Shown here piece by piece: positions 1 to 10,947 of a stretch of DNA of 64,000 bases. The stretch spans positions 744,001-808,000 of the forward strand of contig JAJTUP010000023.1 in assembly GCA_021399435.1 (NCBI GenBank). Direction: 5' to 3'. The first letter of the stretch is position 1, and the number at the start of each line of letters is the position of its first letter. The DNA comes from Diaporthe sp. PMI_573. Taxonomy: Eukaryota > Ascomycota > Sordariomycetes > Diaporthales > Diaporthaceae. A program made the translations under genes and the position numbers. Below the pieces are notes generated by a model, which ran no database searches, was not told where the DNA came from, and saw nothing but the letters and a program-made list of their open reading frames with translations.

Positions 1-3000
1 CATCTACTGCCTCCTTTCCGTACGTGTATCGCGCTCCTTGTCTTCCATTGTAGGATGCCCCAAGCCGGTATGCCTCGTCGATGAACAGAACCTTGCCCAG
101 GGCGTTATCAAACATCCTCTGAGTCTTGGGCCCTGTCTCTCCGACGTACTCGCCAATGAGCTCGTTTGCAGAGCAAATTTCGACTTCTGTCGTGGCCAGG
201 AAGCCCATGTCGAAGAAGATTCGGCCCAACTTTCCCGCCGCCGTCGTCTTGCCAGTTCCTGGTGGTCCGCGAAAGATAAAGTTGAATGGTATCTGCTCCT
301 TGGGATCAAGCCCCATATCCTTTGAATTTCGTACGATGCGTTGGTATGCTTGAAATTGCTCGACCAGAGCCTCTGCACCGACGAGATTCGCAAAAGCTTC
401 TTGGATGTTGGACTCAGCCCGGTCCCTTCGATCATAGTCGGCATCAAAATCCACCTCCTCAAGCTCGGTGATTGGCGGCGTGCTGTTATCTTCGGATTCG
501 TCGAAGCGCATCTGCTGAGCTGCCTTGGCTCTGTCGAGAATGATATCAACCTCACCCGCATTCCCAAAATTGTGACGGTTGCGGGAGCGATTGAGGACTT
601 CCATGGCAACTTGCTTCGCCTGCTCGGAAGCGATGAATCCCTGGGCCTGGAGCTTTTTATCTAAAATGCTGCGAATCTCCTCGCCCGAGAAATCCTCGAA
701 CTCGAATGCCGATGAGATTGGGAACCTCCTTGCGAGACCAGGGTTGACCCGTCGGAACATGTCTTCCATTTCAGGCCTGTAGCCCAACAATAGCACAGCC
801 CGGTCTTCGTTTGAAGTGGATTGGACTTTCGCAACAATCGTGTCGATTACGGAAGCCGAGTACATGTTCTTCCGGTCTCGCGCGAGACCGTAGGCCTCAT
901 CGATGATGAGAACCCTGCCTTGTGCAGAGTCGAGGATTGCTTTGGTCAGAAGTTCCGACTCGGCCCAATACTTCCCGAAGAAGTCGCTGCAGTTTCTGAC
1001 CATGACCTCCCCGTTGCTCAGCAGGCCGAGCTCGGTCAGAATTTCGGCGTAGTATTTGGCCACTGTTGTTTTGCCAGTGCCAGGGCCCCCAAGGAAGACT
1101 TTATTCAGCGAAGTCTCTAACAGAGGCTCCTCTGCCAATTCTCGGTCATAGTTCGTTTGAAGACGGGTGATCAAAGCACGGATCGACTTTTTCACCGACG
1201 CAAGTCCTGTCATGTCCTGCAAATTCTTCCAGGCTGTACTGTTCTCCAATCTGGAAGTCGGCGGAGGTCCGATGAGGTCGGTTCGCCTCAAGATCATGTC
1301 GTCGGTATTTTTTCGAAGCCTCCTACTGTGGCTTAAACGATCGGCTTGGCGAAGGAGGACGCGGGAAAGCGCGTTCTGGACGTCTCGAGCGTTAGCAAAG
1401 GAGTCGCTGCCACGGCCACGGCCGATCCGTCTAGCAACAATCCGCATGAAGACTCCGTTCATGCCTCCTTCAACGCGCATCCTTCCCTGGAATTTCGAAT
1501 TCAATTGCTGGACTAGAATTTGGTGAAGTTCGCCATCGGTGAAATCGTCGAAACTGAAAGTGTATGGAACGTGGCTCCGAAATGAAGGTGACAGGCCCAT
1601 GAATGATTGCATCTGGTTGCGTGGTCCCGCGAACAGGAAAACCACCTCTCCCTGAAGCCGCCGGACCTCATCCATGAGAAAGCTGAAGGTCGTGTTCACA
1701 CCATCAGGAACCATTTCATGCGCCCCGTCGATGAAAATCACTCCTCCTGTCGTCTTGCAGCGGAGGTCTTCTCCTTCGCCGCATTCAATTCCTGCGAGGC
1801 GTTTGCGTGAGATTGTCTCGTCGTCGTCTTTGGTGACTTCGAGGCGCTTGATGATTGAGCGACATTCAGCAACTCCTCCAGCGGCCAGCCGGGCGCCAGT
1901 GGTCTGTTCGAATGCGAGATGAGGAACAACTCCCAACAATGGTAGGAACTGAGCATACAGCTCAGCAACAGTGGATTTCCCTGACCCCGGGCCACCCATG
2001 AAGACTGCCCCAAATCTTTCTTCTGCTAAACTAGCACCCTGGCGTCGAGCAGTGTCAGCCATCCTCTTGATAGCCATAAATTGGGATTTGGGCCCCTCCA
2101 AGCCAACAAAACTCATGAGAGAGTCCAGGGCCGCATTGTGCTGTTTTTGCTGGGATTTCTGTTGTTTCCATTCCTGACCGGCGAGAGACACAACGGGTGG
2201 CCAACCCCTTGGTTCATCGTTTGAATCGCTGTCCGTAGGCGTAGTTGCAGGCGTCAGAGGCTTTTGGAAACATCGGGCTTTGGGAGGTTGTTGGGAATCA
2301 TCGGTGTCGCTCGCCTCCTCCGTCGTTTGAATCTCTGCCTCTGACTCATCGTGATAGAAAAGATCCATGTATTCGAGCACAACACGGATGTCAGCAAAGG
2401 TCTTTTGGAACCCGGACCCTCTTTGTCTCCAGGCTCTCCCCGTAAGTTGGGTAATGACCTTTTTTATATCAGCTGTTGACCACAATTTCCATCCAAACGA
2501 CTCGTAATTCTGTCCCCGATCTGCAGAAGCCCAGTCTGAACAGAATTCCAGAAGTTCGGTGCAAAACATATTTGCAGGGAGGCGATATCTCATCATCCGG
2601 CGCATGCGTTGGGTGTTGACGAGGCCTGTGCGCATCCTGTTCCGCCGCTCCAAATCGAGAATCTTGTCGTTGACTGCGGTCACCGTCAAGGCTTCTGTGC
2701 CTCCTATTCTTCTGAAGTCTTCCGTGCCGGGCATATACGAAGGACACTTGGTGGACAAGAGAATCGCCACGGCTTGGCCCTGCTCGCGTCTTCCCTGCAC
2801 CATTTCAGCGAAGCGCTCCAGGAGTCTTCGCTCCAGGGCTTCATTCGCCAAGGAACAGTCCACCATGATGTGGACCAAAACGGCATCGCTGCCATCTGCC
2901 TCCTGAATTTTGGCCGCATCGAGTACTGCTGACAGTGCCTGGTGCCTGCGCTTCCACGATGCCTTGTCGGCCTTGGCCTTGGGAGGGACGGCGAAGAAAT

Positions 3001-3508
3001 GCTCCAGAAACGTCGTCAACGAGTCCATGTCTGGCTCCCAGCCAGCGGCTGAGGAGGTCTGCTCTGGTCTTTGTCTGTCCTGGTGATAGAACTCGCTGCC
3101 GAGCTCCTGCAGTATCTCGAGATCGAGATAGATGAGGGACATGCCTTGTGCTGCTTTAGCCAGCTGCGTAACGACCCGACTCATCCAGGCCGGCTCCAGC
3201 ACGTGTGTGCGAGTGCCTTTTTCTTCCATGCGGAAGACAATTGTTGAGTCCTTACTGAGCTTCCCGTTGTCAGAAGGCATGAATGATGCGCAAGTGGCAT
3301 CGAGAAGCTCTGCAGATGTCTTGGAGTCCATCTCGTCTAGGCCCTGTTCTGATTCATCCTTTGCCGGCGTCGGCGTACTTGTGAGGTCTCGAGCCGTTCT
3401 GACGTTCTGTTCCAGGAACCAGTTGGGAAGAGTATAGTATGCCTGGTCGGACGCGCTGTTGGCCGTTTCGGTATGGCTGAGAGCCATCGTGGCTTCTTTT
3501 CTTTCCAT
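1..3508 (-). CDS. Three-module AAA ATPase of the CbxX/CfxQ (SpoVK-like) type, 3' end outside the window
   Basis: One uninterrupted frame reads from the ATG at 3508 to the window edge (about 1169 codons), so the C-terminus is missing. Three P-loop modules are visible: GGPGSGKST near residue 500, GGPGTGKTT near 806 and GPPGTGKTT near 1080. Modules two and three have intact Walker B motifs (LIIDEAYGL, LFIDEAYRL) typical of the CbxX/CfxQ AAA family. In module one the equivalent is IFIDGAHEM, where Gly replaces the catalytic Glu, so it may bind but not hydrolyse ATP (inference). The N-terminal 480 residues are hydrophilic with no recognised domain. Proteins of this layout are common in filamentous fungi and mostly uncharacterised; a remodelling or chaperone role is only a family-level guess. 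A second Met eight codons in is an alternative start. A G-rich minisatellite lies about 85 bp upstream. Confidence 0.9.
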   Translation of the reverse strand, partial: MERKEATMALSHTETANSASDQAYYTLPNWFLEQNVRTARDLTSTPTPAKDESEQGLDEMDSKTSAELLDATCASFMPSDNGKLSKDSTIVFRMEEKGTRTHVLEPAWMSRVVTQLAKAAQGMSLIYLDLEILQELGSEFYHQDRQRPEQTSSAAGWEPDMDSLTTFLEHFFAVPPKAKADKASWKRRHQALSAVLDAAKIQEADGSDAVLVHIMVDCSLANEALERRLLERFAEMVQGRREQGQAVAILLSTKCPSYMPGTEDFRRIGGTEALTVTAVNDKILDLERRNRMRTGLVNTQRMRRMMRYRLPANMFCTELLEFCSDWASADRGQNYESFGWKLWSTADIKKVITQLTGRAWRQRGSGFQKTFADIRVVLEYMDLFYHDESEAEIQTTEEASDTDDSQQPPKARCFQKPLTPATTPTDSDSNDEPRGWPPVVSLAGQEWKQQKSQQKQHNAALDSLMSFVGLEGPKSQFMAIKRMADTARRQGASLAEERFGAVFMGGPGSGKSTVAELYAQFLPLLGVVPHLAFEQTTGARLAAGGVAECRSIIKRLEVTKDDDETISRKRLAGIECGEGEDLRCKTTGGVIFIDGAHEMVPDGVNTTFSFLMDEVRRLQGEVVFLFAGPRNQMQSFMGLSPSFRSHVPYTFSFDDFTDGELHQILVQQLNSKFQGRMRVEGGMNGVFMRIVARRIGRGRGSDSFANARDVQNALSRVLLRQADRLSHSRRLRKNTDDMILRRTDLIGPPPTSRLENSTAWKNLQDMTGLASVKKSIRALITRLQTNYDRELAEEPLLETSLNKVFLGGPGTGKTTVAKYYAEILTELGLLSNGEVMVRNCSDFFGKYWAESELLTKAILDSAQGRVLIIDEAYGLARDRKNMYSASVIDTIVAKVQSTSNEDRAVLLLGYRPEMEDMFRRVNPGLARRFPISSAFEFEDFSGEEIRSILDKKLQAQGFIASEQAKQVAMEVLNRSRNRHNFGNAGEVDIILDRAKAAQQMRFDESEDNSTPPITELEEVDFDADYDRRDRAESNIQEAFANLVGAEALVEQFQAYQRIVRNSKDMGLDPKEQIPFNFIFRGPPGTGKTTAAGKLGRIFFDMGFLATTEVEICSANELIGEYVGETGPKTQRMFDNALGKVLFIDEAYRLGASYNGRQGARYTYGKEAVD

Positions 3509-3591
3509 GTTGATGTTCTGAAGTTGATAGTTGATCAGTCGAGATTCTAAGAGCTGATTAGTCTACTATAGTCTTAGTGCTAAGTAAGATA

Positions 3592-3733
3592 GAGGGTGGG
3601 AGTGGGAGGAGAGGGTGAGAGTGGGAGGAGAGGGTGAGAGTGGGAGGAGAGGGTGAGAGTGGGAGGAGAGGGTGAGAGTGGGAGGAGAGGGTGAGAGTGG
3701 GAGGAGATGGTGAGAGTGGGAGGAGAGGTGGGT
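3592..3733. repeat. G-rich minisatellite, about seven 19-bp units
   Basis: The unit agggtgagagtgggaggag is repeated head to tail with few changes and then grades into a run of G. The plus strand is almost entirely purine. It lies just upstream of the AAA ATPase start codon, in its promoter or 5' UTR. Purine-rich G-tract DNA like this can form unusual structures, but that is an inference. Confidence 0.93.
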
Positions 3734-5610
3734 GGGGGGGGGGAGGTTTGTAGGAAGGATAGGTATGGGAGGATAGGTGCAGGAGGAGGTGTGGGATGAG
3801 GTACTGGAGGGGGTTTGCAGTGGTATGCTTACCTGTACCTAGACGAATAGCTCCTAGGGCCCTGAAAGGGGCTTTCCCGCTGTTGTTGCTTGGTCTTTGG
3901 TTCTGATGATTACCAATGTCTTTGGCTTAAGTGTTGTCTTTGTAGGAGTCCTAAGAGACCGAGTATTCTTGTTTGTAATGTATTGAGAAAGGCTGTATGT
4001 GATGTGTGTGGACATCTCAAGTGGGGTTGGATCTGGAAGTGAAAGGGGATTTGAGTGGAATGAAAGAAGACTCCCCAAGAAGCGCAGTCAAGGGGTATTT
4101 ATAGGCTTGGAAGCTGTGAATTTCTGGCAATATTGATATCTACCAATTTTAGCGCCGCCTAAAATGCGCCCAAGTCTCCTTTTCCTTTCCTAAGAGGTAA
4201 TACTAGTCATATGACGGAGACTGCTCTAGTTGTCTAGAGCATTCTGGACAATGTTGACTTTTAGTCCCTGGTACTATCAAGCAGCTTGCAACGGCGCCGT
4301 CTTTACTATGCAATATTGCATCTGTGACAATTCTGGAGAACAATCTTTCTGCTAGCTAGTGCAATTTGAAAGACCCACCCTGCTGTCAAGCACATTTTGA
4401 TATGGGGCATATACTCATTTGGGACTGCTTGTCAGTGGTAAAGTGACTATGTACTCCTCCTGCAATGGGTTAAGAAAACATGGGGTTCTAATTTAGACGG
4501 TCCTCACACTGTCACAGCAAAAGGCTTAAGTTGGGTAGTCTTGTTTCTGATGTCTGTACATGCTCCTGTAGAGCTATAGGTGGTCCCTTCACACAGTGCT
4601 AAGCGCTGGAAGACCCGGCGTTAGAAATCACACAGTGCAGATAATAGTACACTTGTGCAATACAGTTGTTAACCTTGGGCTAAAAACATGATAAATAGCC
4701 TCGTGGCAGCCGTACAGACAAGGCTAGTCGACACTAGCTTCTAGCGGCAAAGGCTCTATTTACTGTGAAGAATTGTTAGTTTACAATTAGCATTGCCTAA
4801 GGAAAAGAATTAAGGAGGGCGACAAAGTTGTAAATGCCCTCGAGGGTTTGGTAGGCTGATTGGGCTGCACCCCTAATTTTACTGCACCTCTTTTACGCTC
4901 TGATACTGATACTGCTTTTCATTTGTTGTGGGTGAGGTGGAAGAGTGTAAATAAGGCCGCGGCGGAGGACTGGTTGAATTCTGGAGAGCATCGGGGACAG
5001 CAGATGGAGCGCTCAGAGGCAAAGATACCCCCTGGGGCTCGAAAGGTACTGCATTATTCCGGAAATAGATTTGCCTACAAGGCTGCAGGAATTTTCAGGC
5101 TGAGAAATTGATGGTCCCGAGTGAATGTAGCACAGTTACAACAGATCTGACCGGTAGACTTGGAATAGCCAATACGTGACACCATGTTTGTGCCGCAGGG
5201 AGACGAAAGCAACTCGCCACAGCCACGAAATTGTGCCTAGTTCCGTTGCATTCAATAGCCACAGCAGGTGTTGTGATCCCTGTGCTGGCCATTCAATTGG
5301 CTGAGATGTCCTCTCTAAGTCGATTTAATGTAGGACAAGAGTGTAATCAGCACTCAGCCAACAGCAGTAGTTGTGTCTGCATTTGGGGTCCCTTTGGGGT
5401 CTGTGAGGAGATATTTCATTTAATTGGATCACACCGTGCTGAAATCCCACTGTGAGACAAACATGAAAAAGCAATAGGCAAAGACATATAAAACATCTCT
5501 GGCCACCTCTCTGGCCACATATCTGGGCCAATCCCTTGTGCAAATCCATCATCCAACTCAACTGTCCTGATAAGAATACAAGTTCTACTCGAAAGGTTCT
5601 AATTTGGGAT
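3734..5610. other. Intergenic region between divergent genes
   Basis: This is the shared upstream region of the AAA ATPase (minus) and the DUF3176 gene (plus). Short open frames on both strands show no family resemblance or codon bias. I see no RNA gene or clear transposon. Confidence 0.6.
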
Positions 5611-8037
5611 ATGGCGGATTCAACAAGGCTTTCAGTGACACGGCCTGTCAGTGAACCAACCAGCTCATCTCAGCATTCCTCTTTCACATACCCCGTCGAC
5701 TCAGACGATGAGCTGCGGAGACCAGGACCTATTAGATGTGAGACTTGGCTAGATCCTAGTCAAGTTACGTGTCAACATATCTCTAATCACCTGTCAGGCA
5801 CCTCTAATGGTTCTAGGTCGCCAGCATTGTCCCACGAGCACAGCGATGATGAAAACCCATATGATCCTGTCGGAGACTCAGTAATCAGCACCAGGGACAA
5901 TCCTACGGATACTAGGCGTGGGGAGTTTCGACATATGTCCGCTCGAGGATATTCTCGCATTGCAGAATTGCCACAACAGTCCAAAAGCTTTCTGCCTAGC
6001 AAGGTTCTCAACAAATTTCGAAGTCAGCCTCACTCCCCATCCGAGACCGGGATTGAGTCACAAAGAAGCACAAAAGTCTTGGGACTCTGGAGATGGGAGT
6101 TCTTCAATTGCGTCCTTGCTATTGGCATACTTGGATCAATGTACACCATCCTACGACACTACGACGGCCAGCACATACCAGACTGGGGTACTGGTATCAA
6201 TCTGAGCACTTTGATCGCCTTGATGGCCACTCTTCTCCGAATGATGCTGGCCTTTGTGGTGTCCGAGATCATCGGCCAGGCAAAGTGGAATTACTTTGCC
6301 GGCCGCGGCCGACCGAAGGAAACTACACCCGTCCGCCGGCTGATCGAGACCGCTCGCTTCAACGATGCTAGCCAAAGTTTGCTCGGTGCTGTCAAGCTTT
6401 TACCGACGACCATCCGGGACCCTGTTACTTTAACGGCGGTCTTGGTCATGATTGTCTCGTTGGGAACGGGTTCCATTGTGCAACAGGCCATCCAGACGCA
6501 GTCTTGTCGATTCCCGATGGACAGTGCCCATGCGTCCATTCCAATCTCTCGATATATCAATTCTGACATAGCATGGGGAAATGGTGTGTCTAAGCCCGGT
6601 GGTTCTTACAATACAAACGCCGCGGTAACATCTGCCCTCGCCCCGGAGAGTGAGGAGATGGGTTCGCCGATATCTGTGGGATGCAGCACTGGGAACTGCA
6701 GTTTCCAAAACTCGATTGGCGGGGTATACAGCACGTTAGGAATTTGCAGTTCATGTGCTGATACTTCATCACTTGTTACATCGACAGCGTGGACACCGAC
6801 CCCCGAATGCATTCAAGTTGATCAGCATTGTGAAGAGTTCACAGCGAACGTTACCCTACCCAATGGAGTGTCCATTCTCGACAACATCACATTTCCCGCT
6901 ATTCGATACACCAAATTGTTGGTGTCACCTGGGGAGGGACTGGACTGGGCCGGTGATCTTGCCAGCCAGGATATGAAAGCCTTGTCCCAGTGGGCCGTAA
7001 CAAATGTCACCATTCTCTCGCCCAAGTCGCTTTCAATAAACCCCGTGTCTCAAGATTTCGTTGCGGCTTCATGCACGCTGTACCCTTGTCTTCGTTCGTA
7101 CACTGGCGAGGTAAAATCAGGGAAACTAGAAGAAGTTCTCGTTGGCACCGTTCCCGCGGTGCCGGATGTCGCCAACATGATTGGGCCAGATGCCACAACC
7201 GACGCTTTTCAGGAAGGACTAAATGAGCCTGTGCTGAAAGAAGATATCTACATGGATGAAACGACAGCTTTCAAAGCTGTTCAGTCTCCCTGCCTCGTGA
7301 ATGGCACAGTCTGGACTAAGGAGGAAAACTCCTCCACTCTCAACCTGTCGCGCCTCGTGCTCGTTCACGCTGATCCTGATCCCCGCGGAGCCCACCGATT
7401 CACATTCGAGGACATCGCAGCTCCAGCAGAATGCATATATAGTCTGGATGCGGTAAAGGAGCTATTGTTCTGGATGGAGGGATACTCATTCAACGGAAGC
7501 TGCACCATTACCATTATAAATACCGGGGATATCTCAGCTGGATTTGATAGAGTGGTCGAATGCGACTACCAGAAATTCTGGCTCGCAAGTTTCTTCGACT
7601 ATAACGGAACGACAGCCGCCAGTATCACCAAGCGGATCGAGGCATTCACAGATCGACTGTCAAACAAGATGCGGATGGGCTTCTTGAACGATCCCGAGAC
7701 TGTGTCTGGCCAAGTCCTCCAGATAACAGTATGCTCAAAGATCCAATACAGTTGGCTGGCCTTCCCAGCGGCGCTCGTGGCTGTTATGAGTGGTCTGCTC
7801 GCATGGACCATGTTCCAGAGTTCTCGGCGTCGAGGTCGTGTGATGGTCTGGAAGACCTCAATCCTGCCGTTCCTATTTTACGGCGAGCAATTTGTCGTCC
7901 AGAATGGTGAGGATGTGTCGGCTGATTCAACCGAGTCGTTGCGAAGAGATGAGGGCGCTAGGGAACCACTTCTGGATCTCAACCAGATGGAAGCAGAAGC
8001 GAGGCAACGAAGGGTACGGTTCGATATGTTTGACTGA
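5611..8037 (+). CDS. DUF3176 family membrane protein
   Basis: An intronless gene of 808 residues counted from the ATG at 5611; an in-frame ATG at 5536 would add 25 residues that look like leader sequence. The hydrophilic Ser/Pro-rich N-terminus (1-155) is followed by the DUF3176 signature: WRWEFFNCVLAIGILG (TM1, about 160-183), a second TM at 197-220, the stretch with WNYFAGRGRP and RFNDASQSLLGAVKLL, and a third TM at 272-292. A large, probably extracytoplasmic domain (300-710) has paired cysteines and many N-glycosylation sequons. A last TM (714-735) precedes a basic, then acidic cytoplasmic tail. The family is fungus-specific and its function is unknown. The length and architecture are normal for the family. 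Confidence 0.92.
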   Translation: MADSTRLSVTRPVSEPTSSSQHSSFTYPVDSDDELRRPGPIRCETWLDPSQVTCQHISNHLSGTSNGSRSPALSHEHSDDENPYDPVGDSVISTRDNPTDTRRGEFRHMSARGYSRIAELPQQSKSFLPSKVLNKFRSQPHSPSETGIESQRSTKVLGLWRWEFFNCVLAIGILGSMYTILRHYDGQHIPDWGTGINLSTLIALMATLLRMMLAFVVSEIIGQAKWNYFAGRGRPKETTPVRRLIETARFNDASQSLLGAVKLLPTTIRDPVTLTAVLVMIVSLGTGSIVQQAIQTQSCRFPMDSAHASIPISRYINSDIAWGNGVSKPGGSYNTNAAVTSALAPESEEMGSPISVGCSTGNCSFQNSIGGVYSTLGICSSCADTSSLVTSTAWTPTPECIQVDQHCEEFTANVTLPNGVSILDNITFPAIRYTKLLVSPGEGLDWAGDLASQDMKALSQWAVTNVTILSPKSLSINPVSQDFVAASCTLYPCLRSYTGEVKSGKLEEVLVGTVPAVPDVANMIGPDATTDAFQEGLNEPVLKEDIYMDETTAFKAVQSPCLVNGTVWTKEENSSTLNLSRLVLVHADPDPRGAHRFTFEDIAAPAECIYSLDAVKELLFWMEGYSFNGSCTITIINTGDISAGFDRVVECDYQKFWLASFFDYNGTTAASITKRIEAFTDRLSNKMRMGFLNDPETVSGQVLQITVCSKIQYSWLAFPAALVAVMSGLLAWTMFQSSRRRGRVMVWKTSILPFLFYGEQFVVQNGEDVSADSTESLRRDEGAREPLLDLNQMEAEARQRRVRFDMFD

Positions 8038-8279
8038 ATTTGTTGGCGATCTCCGGCACCGGCGGTCTTTGCTTGTGGCAGTTGTTGAACGCCTTTTGTT
8101 CAGGCGTCTTCGGTGGAGGCCCATGTTCCGGAATCAGATATTTCTTATAGGACCCGGATATCTAGATTAGAAGCTAATGCACAGCATGCGTGAAGTCTAC
8201 GCGAAAATTGCTATCCCGCCCAATGCTTCGCTATGCTGCCACAGAAGACGTCCCCTTAGAAGTAGCCGGACAGTCAGGG

Positions 8280-10117
8280 TTACATGCTGTCCTCCATCTG
8301 CCTCGAGCGGGCCTTCATAAAGCCATCCCGTTCAGACTTGCCGCCCCTGCTCTCAAGACCCATGCCCCGCTCAACCCACTCCACGCTCCCCATCTCCGTC
8401 AGCCGGGACAGCGCGCGGAAGAAGGCAAACGCCTCCTCGTCGTTGGCGAACAGCGCAGACCCCTTGAGCTTGTCCGCCTGCTTCCCGGGGTCTTCCATGA
8501 TGTCCTTCACCACCTGGCTCACCTCGTGGCCGGCGCTGCTGTCGTGGCCGGACGCCTTCAGGAGGGACTCGGCGATCTCGTCCTTGGAGGTGAAGAGCTC
8601 CGTCAGGGGCTTCTCCGTGGTGAGGACGAGCTTCGCGTGGGACTCGTACACGGCGTCGATGAAGGTGATGAGACGGCGCGCCAGGTCCCGCTCCCTGATG
8701 GTCATCCCCGGGACGTCCGTCACGACGAAGGCGTCGTAGGAGCGCGTCAGCTCGATGAAGTCGGCGGCTGATTTTGGCTGTTTGATCAGCTCGTCAAATG
8801 TGAACCAGGCGCAGCGGCCGCTGACCCGCGGCACGAAGATCTCGCGGCCCCAGACGTGCTGGACTTCGGAGTGTGGCTCGGTGGTCTCGGGGTCGCCCAG
8901 GAAGCGGAACCACTTCTCGGCGTGGTCTGCAGCGTGAGCATCGAGCGGCGTGTGATAGACTCCGGATGGAGGTCGGGGGATCTTTCGGTAGTCTGTTGGC
9001 GAGTCGAGGTTTATAACGTGCAATCTGCTCTTGAGAAGGTGAATTGCGGGCACGAAAGATTCGCGCTGAATGCCATTCTTGTATAGCTCATCGGGATGCC
9101 TATTGGAAGTCGTAACAAGCACCACACCGTGTGACATGAGCGCCTCCAAAAGCCTGTGGTCCAAGTTCTCAGCTTGAAACAATGTAGAACTGTGGTGCAA
9201 GGGGCGTGCTTACCTCCGCAAAATCATGGCGTCTGCCACGTCGGTGACCTGGAACTCGTCAAAGCACAGGACATTCCCGTGCTCCGCGATATCTGCTGCA
9301 ACGAAGGGCACGGCATCTATATCGTTCCCGTGTTCCATCTTCATGCGGTGCAACCGCCTGTGTACGTCCTGCATGAAGTTGTGGTAGTGTATCCTCGTTT
9401 TTGACCGGACCGCGCTCGGCAGGGTGTCGTAAAATAGATCCATCAACATCGTCTTGCCACTGCCTACATCGCCGAACAGGTATAACCCCCGGGGTAGGTC
9501 CGCTGGTATTTCTTGCAGCGCAGCTTTTGGCTTGCCTCCTCCGAAAAAAGAGAACAGCCCTTTCGAGGGCTTCAGCGACTCGAGGGTGGGGTGGACGACC
9601 GGCCGGGCTTGGTAATTCCGAAGTTCATCGTGCAGATGCTGTAAACTCTGTATGATGCCTGTTTCGTCACATGTCAGTGCATGCGCCAAGTCGACAACTG
9701 TTTCGTGGGGGAAATTGCCTCGTTGGTGCTCGTCGTTCTTCAAGCGGCCTTCAGCCACGCGACCGTCGTATTCCTGTATAGGACCGTAGTCATCATGGTT
9801 GACTTGAGGAGGTCAGCTGGTGCAGGCAAAACATGAATCCCATTGTAAGTCCGAAGCGCACCATTTTCTGTTGTCGCAGTGGCCACCGAGGCTTGTCTCC
9901 TCTGACTAGTGATCCCAATTGCTGAGGGAACAGAGCGTGTCGCTTGCGCTTCCAACTTTTGGACTGGCCGTAGCGCGGATGTCTCTCGTGGCCGACAGCT
10001 TGTCCGTAGCGATCTTGAAGATATTGAACGTTGCCTGTGGTTTCTAAAGGCGAGATATGTCCGAGGGGTCGAGGCGACGGGGCATCGTGGGGTCGTTCGG
10101 GCGGCGCATGCGCGCAT
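8280..10117 (-). CDS. AFG1: AFG1/LACE1-type mitochondrial AAA ATPase
   Basis: Three exons: 10117-9862, 9802-9214 and 9153-8280, with introns of 59 and 60 nt (9803-9861 and 9154-9213). They join to a 572-residue protein. Visible motifs are Walker A GDVGSGKT, Walker [11 protein letters not shown], and the conserved [20 protein letters not shown] across the second junction. AFG1 proteins act at the mitochondrial inner membrane or matrix in quality control of respiratory-chain subunits (family knowledge). I chose the ATG at 10117 because the following 60 residues are rich in Arg and Ser and nearly free of acidic residues, like a mitochondrial presequence. The in-frame ATG at 10183 would add 22 residues. 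The first intron uses GTGCGC and ends CTCAAG after a CTGAC branch, so that junction is the least certain. Confidence 0.93.
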
Positions 10118-10947
10118 TTTCGAAGAGGCGGCGAGGATGCCGCGGTTGGGGTCTATGGTTTTGACTCTAAGTCTATCCGACAAGCAAGAAGCATCGCAGG
10201 CAAACAGTGAGAGGCCTCGCGCGGGTATAGAAATCTAGTGAAGAGTCTAATGAGTTCAAAGACGTGCTTGCTCAGAAGAAAGTTCGCGGCCTCGGCATTC
10301 AATTGAGAAGGAAACAGGGCTGGATTCGCGGTGACCCACCGCTCTCGGGGCCAGATGACGGATCCTAGCCCGCTGATCACGACCGACTGACAGGGGCCCT
10401 CGAGGGGCCTGACGTATGGCTGTGTAACGGCTAATCACATGCGGCTGCTTTATCTTAGTGGGATCGGTTGACAGCGACCCTTGCTGAGCCTCTCCGAAGA
10501 CAATTCTCGTCTTAAAAGTATCTCGGCAGTCAGTTCGGGACCGGACCTACGAACAAAGACGATTCGTGCAGCGCACATCTTTCACCGGTCTCCAAAAGAG
10601 CTTTTCAATTTTCAAAGTCTTTTTTTCAAGAGGCTGTCAACGAGAAGATTACCCCAGAGTAAAGAGCCTATTTAACAAGACCACGCCCAGTCAACTGTAC
10701 ATCCGCTTCACACGCGCTTCGAAGACCCTAAGTTCCAGAAACAGGGCTTCTATTATTTATCTTGTGATAATCATCTGCCAACATCACCTCTGGCCCTCCC
10801 CATTATCAATCAGGGGTGCTTCTCAAGGCGTAGCAGCCCCCCTTTACCAGTAACGCCATATTGACCACCATAATGCAGATGCTGTTGCCCCCAAAAATGC
10901 CACGATCAGAACTGAGAAACAAATGGAATCGATGGCGCACCACCGAC
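10118..10947. other. Intergenic region between two minus-strand genes
   Basis: It holds the AFG1 promoter and the 3' flank of the DUF1295 gene. No further gene, RNA or repeat is evident. Confidence 0.6.

Noticed and set aside
4..609. Minus-strand frame of 201 codons
   Set aside because: It overlaps the real AAA ATPase frame on the same strand; only the latter has the P-loop and IDEAY motifs.
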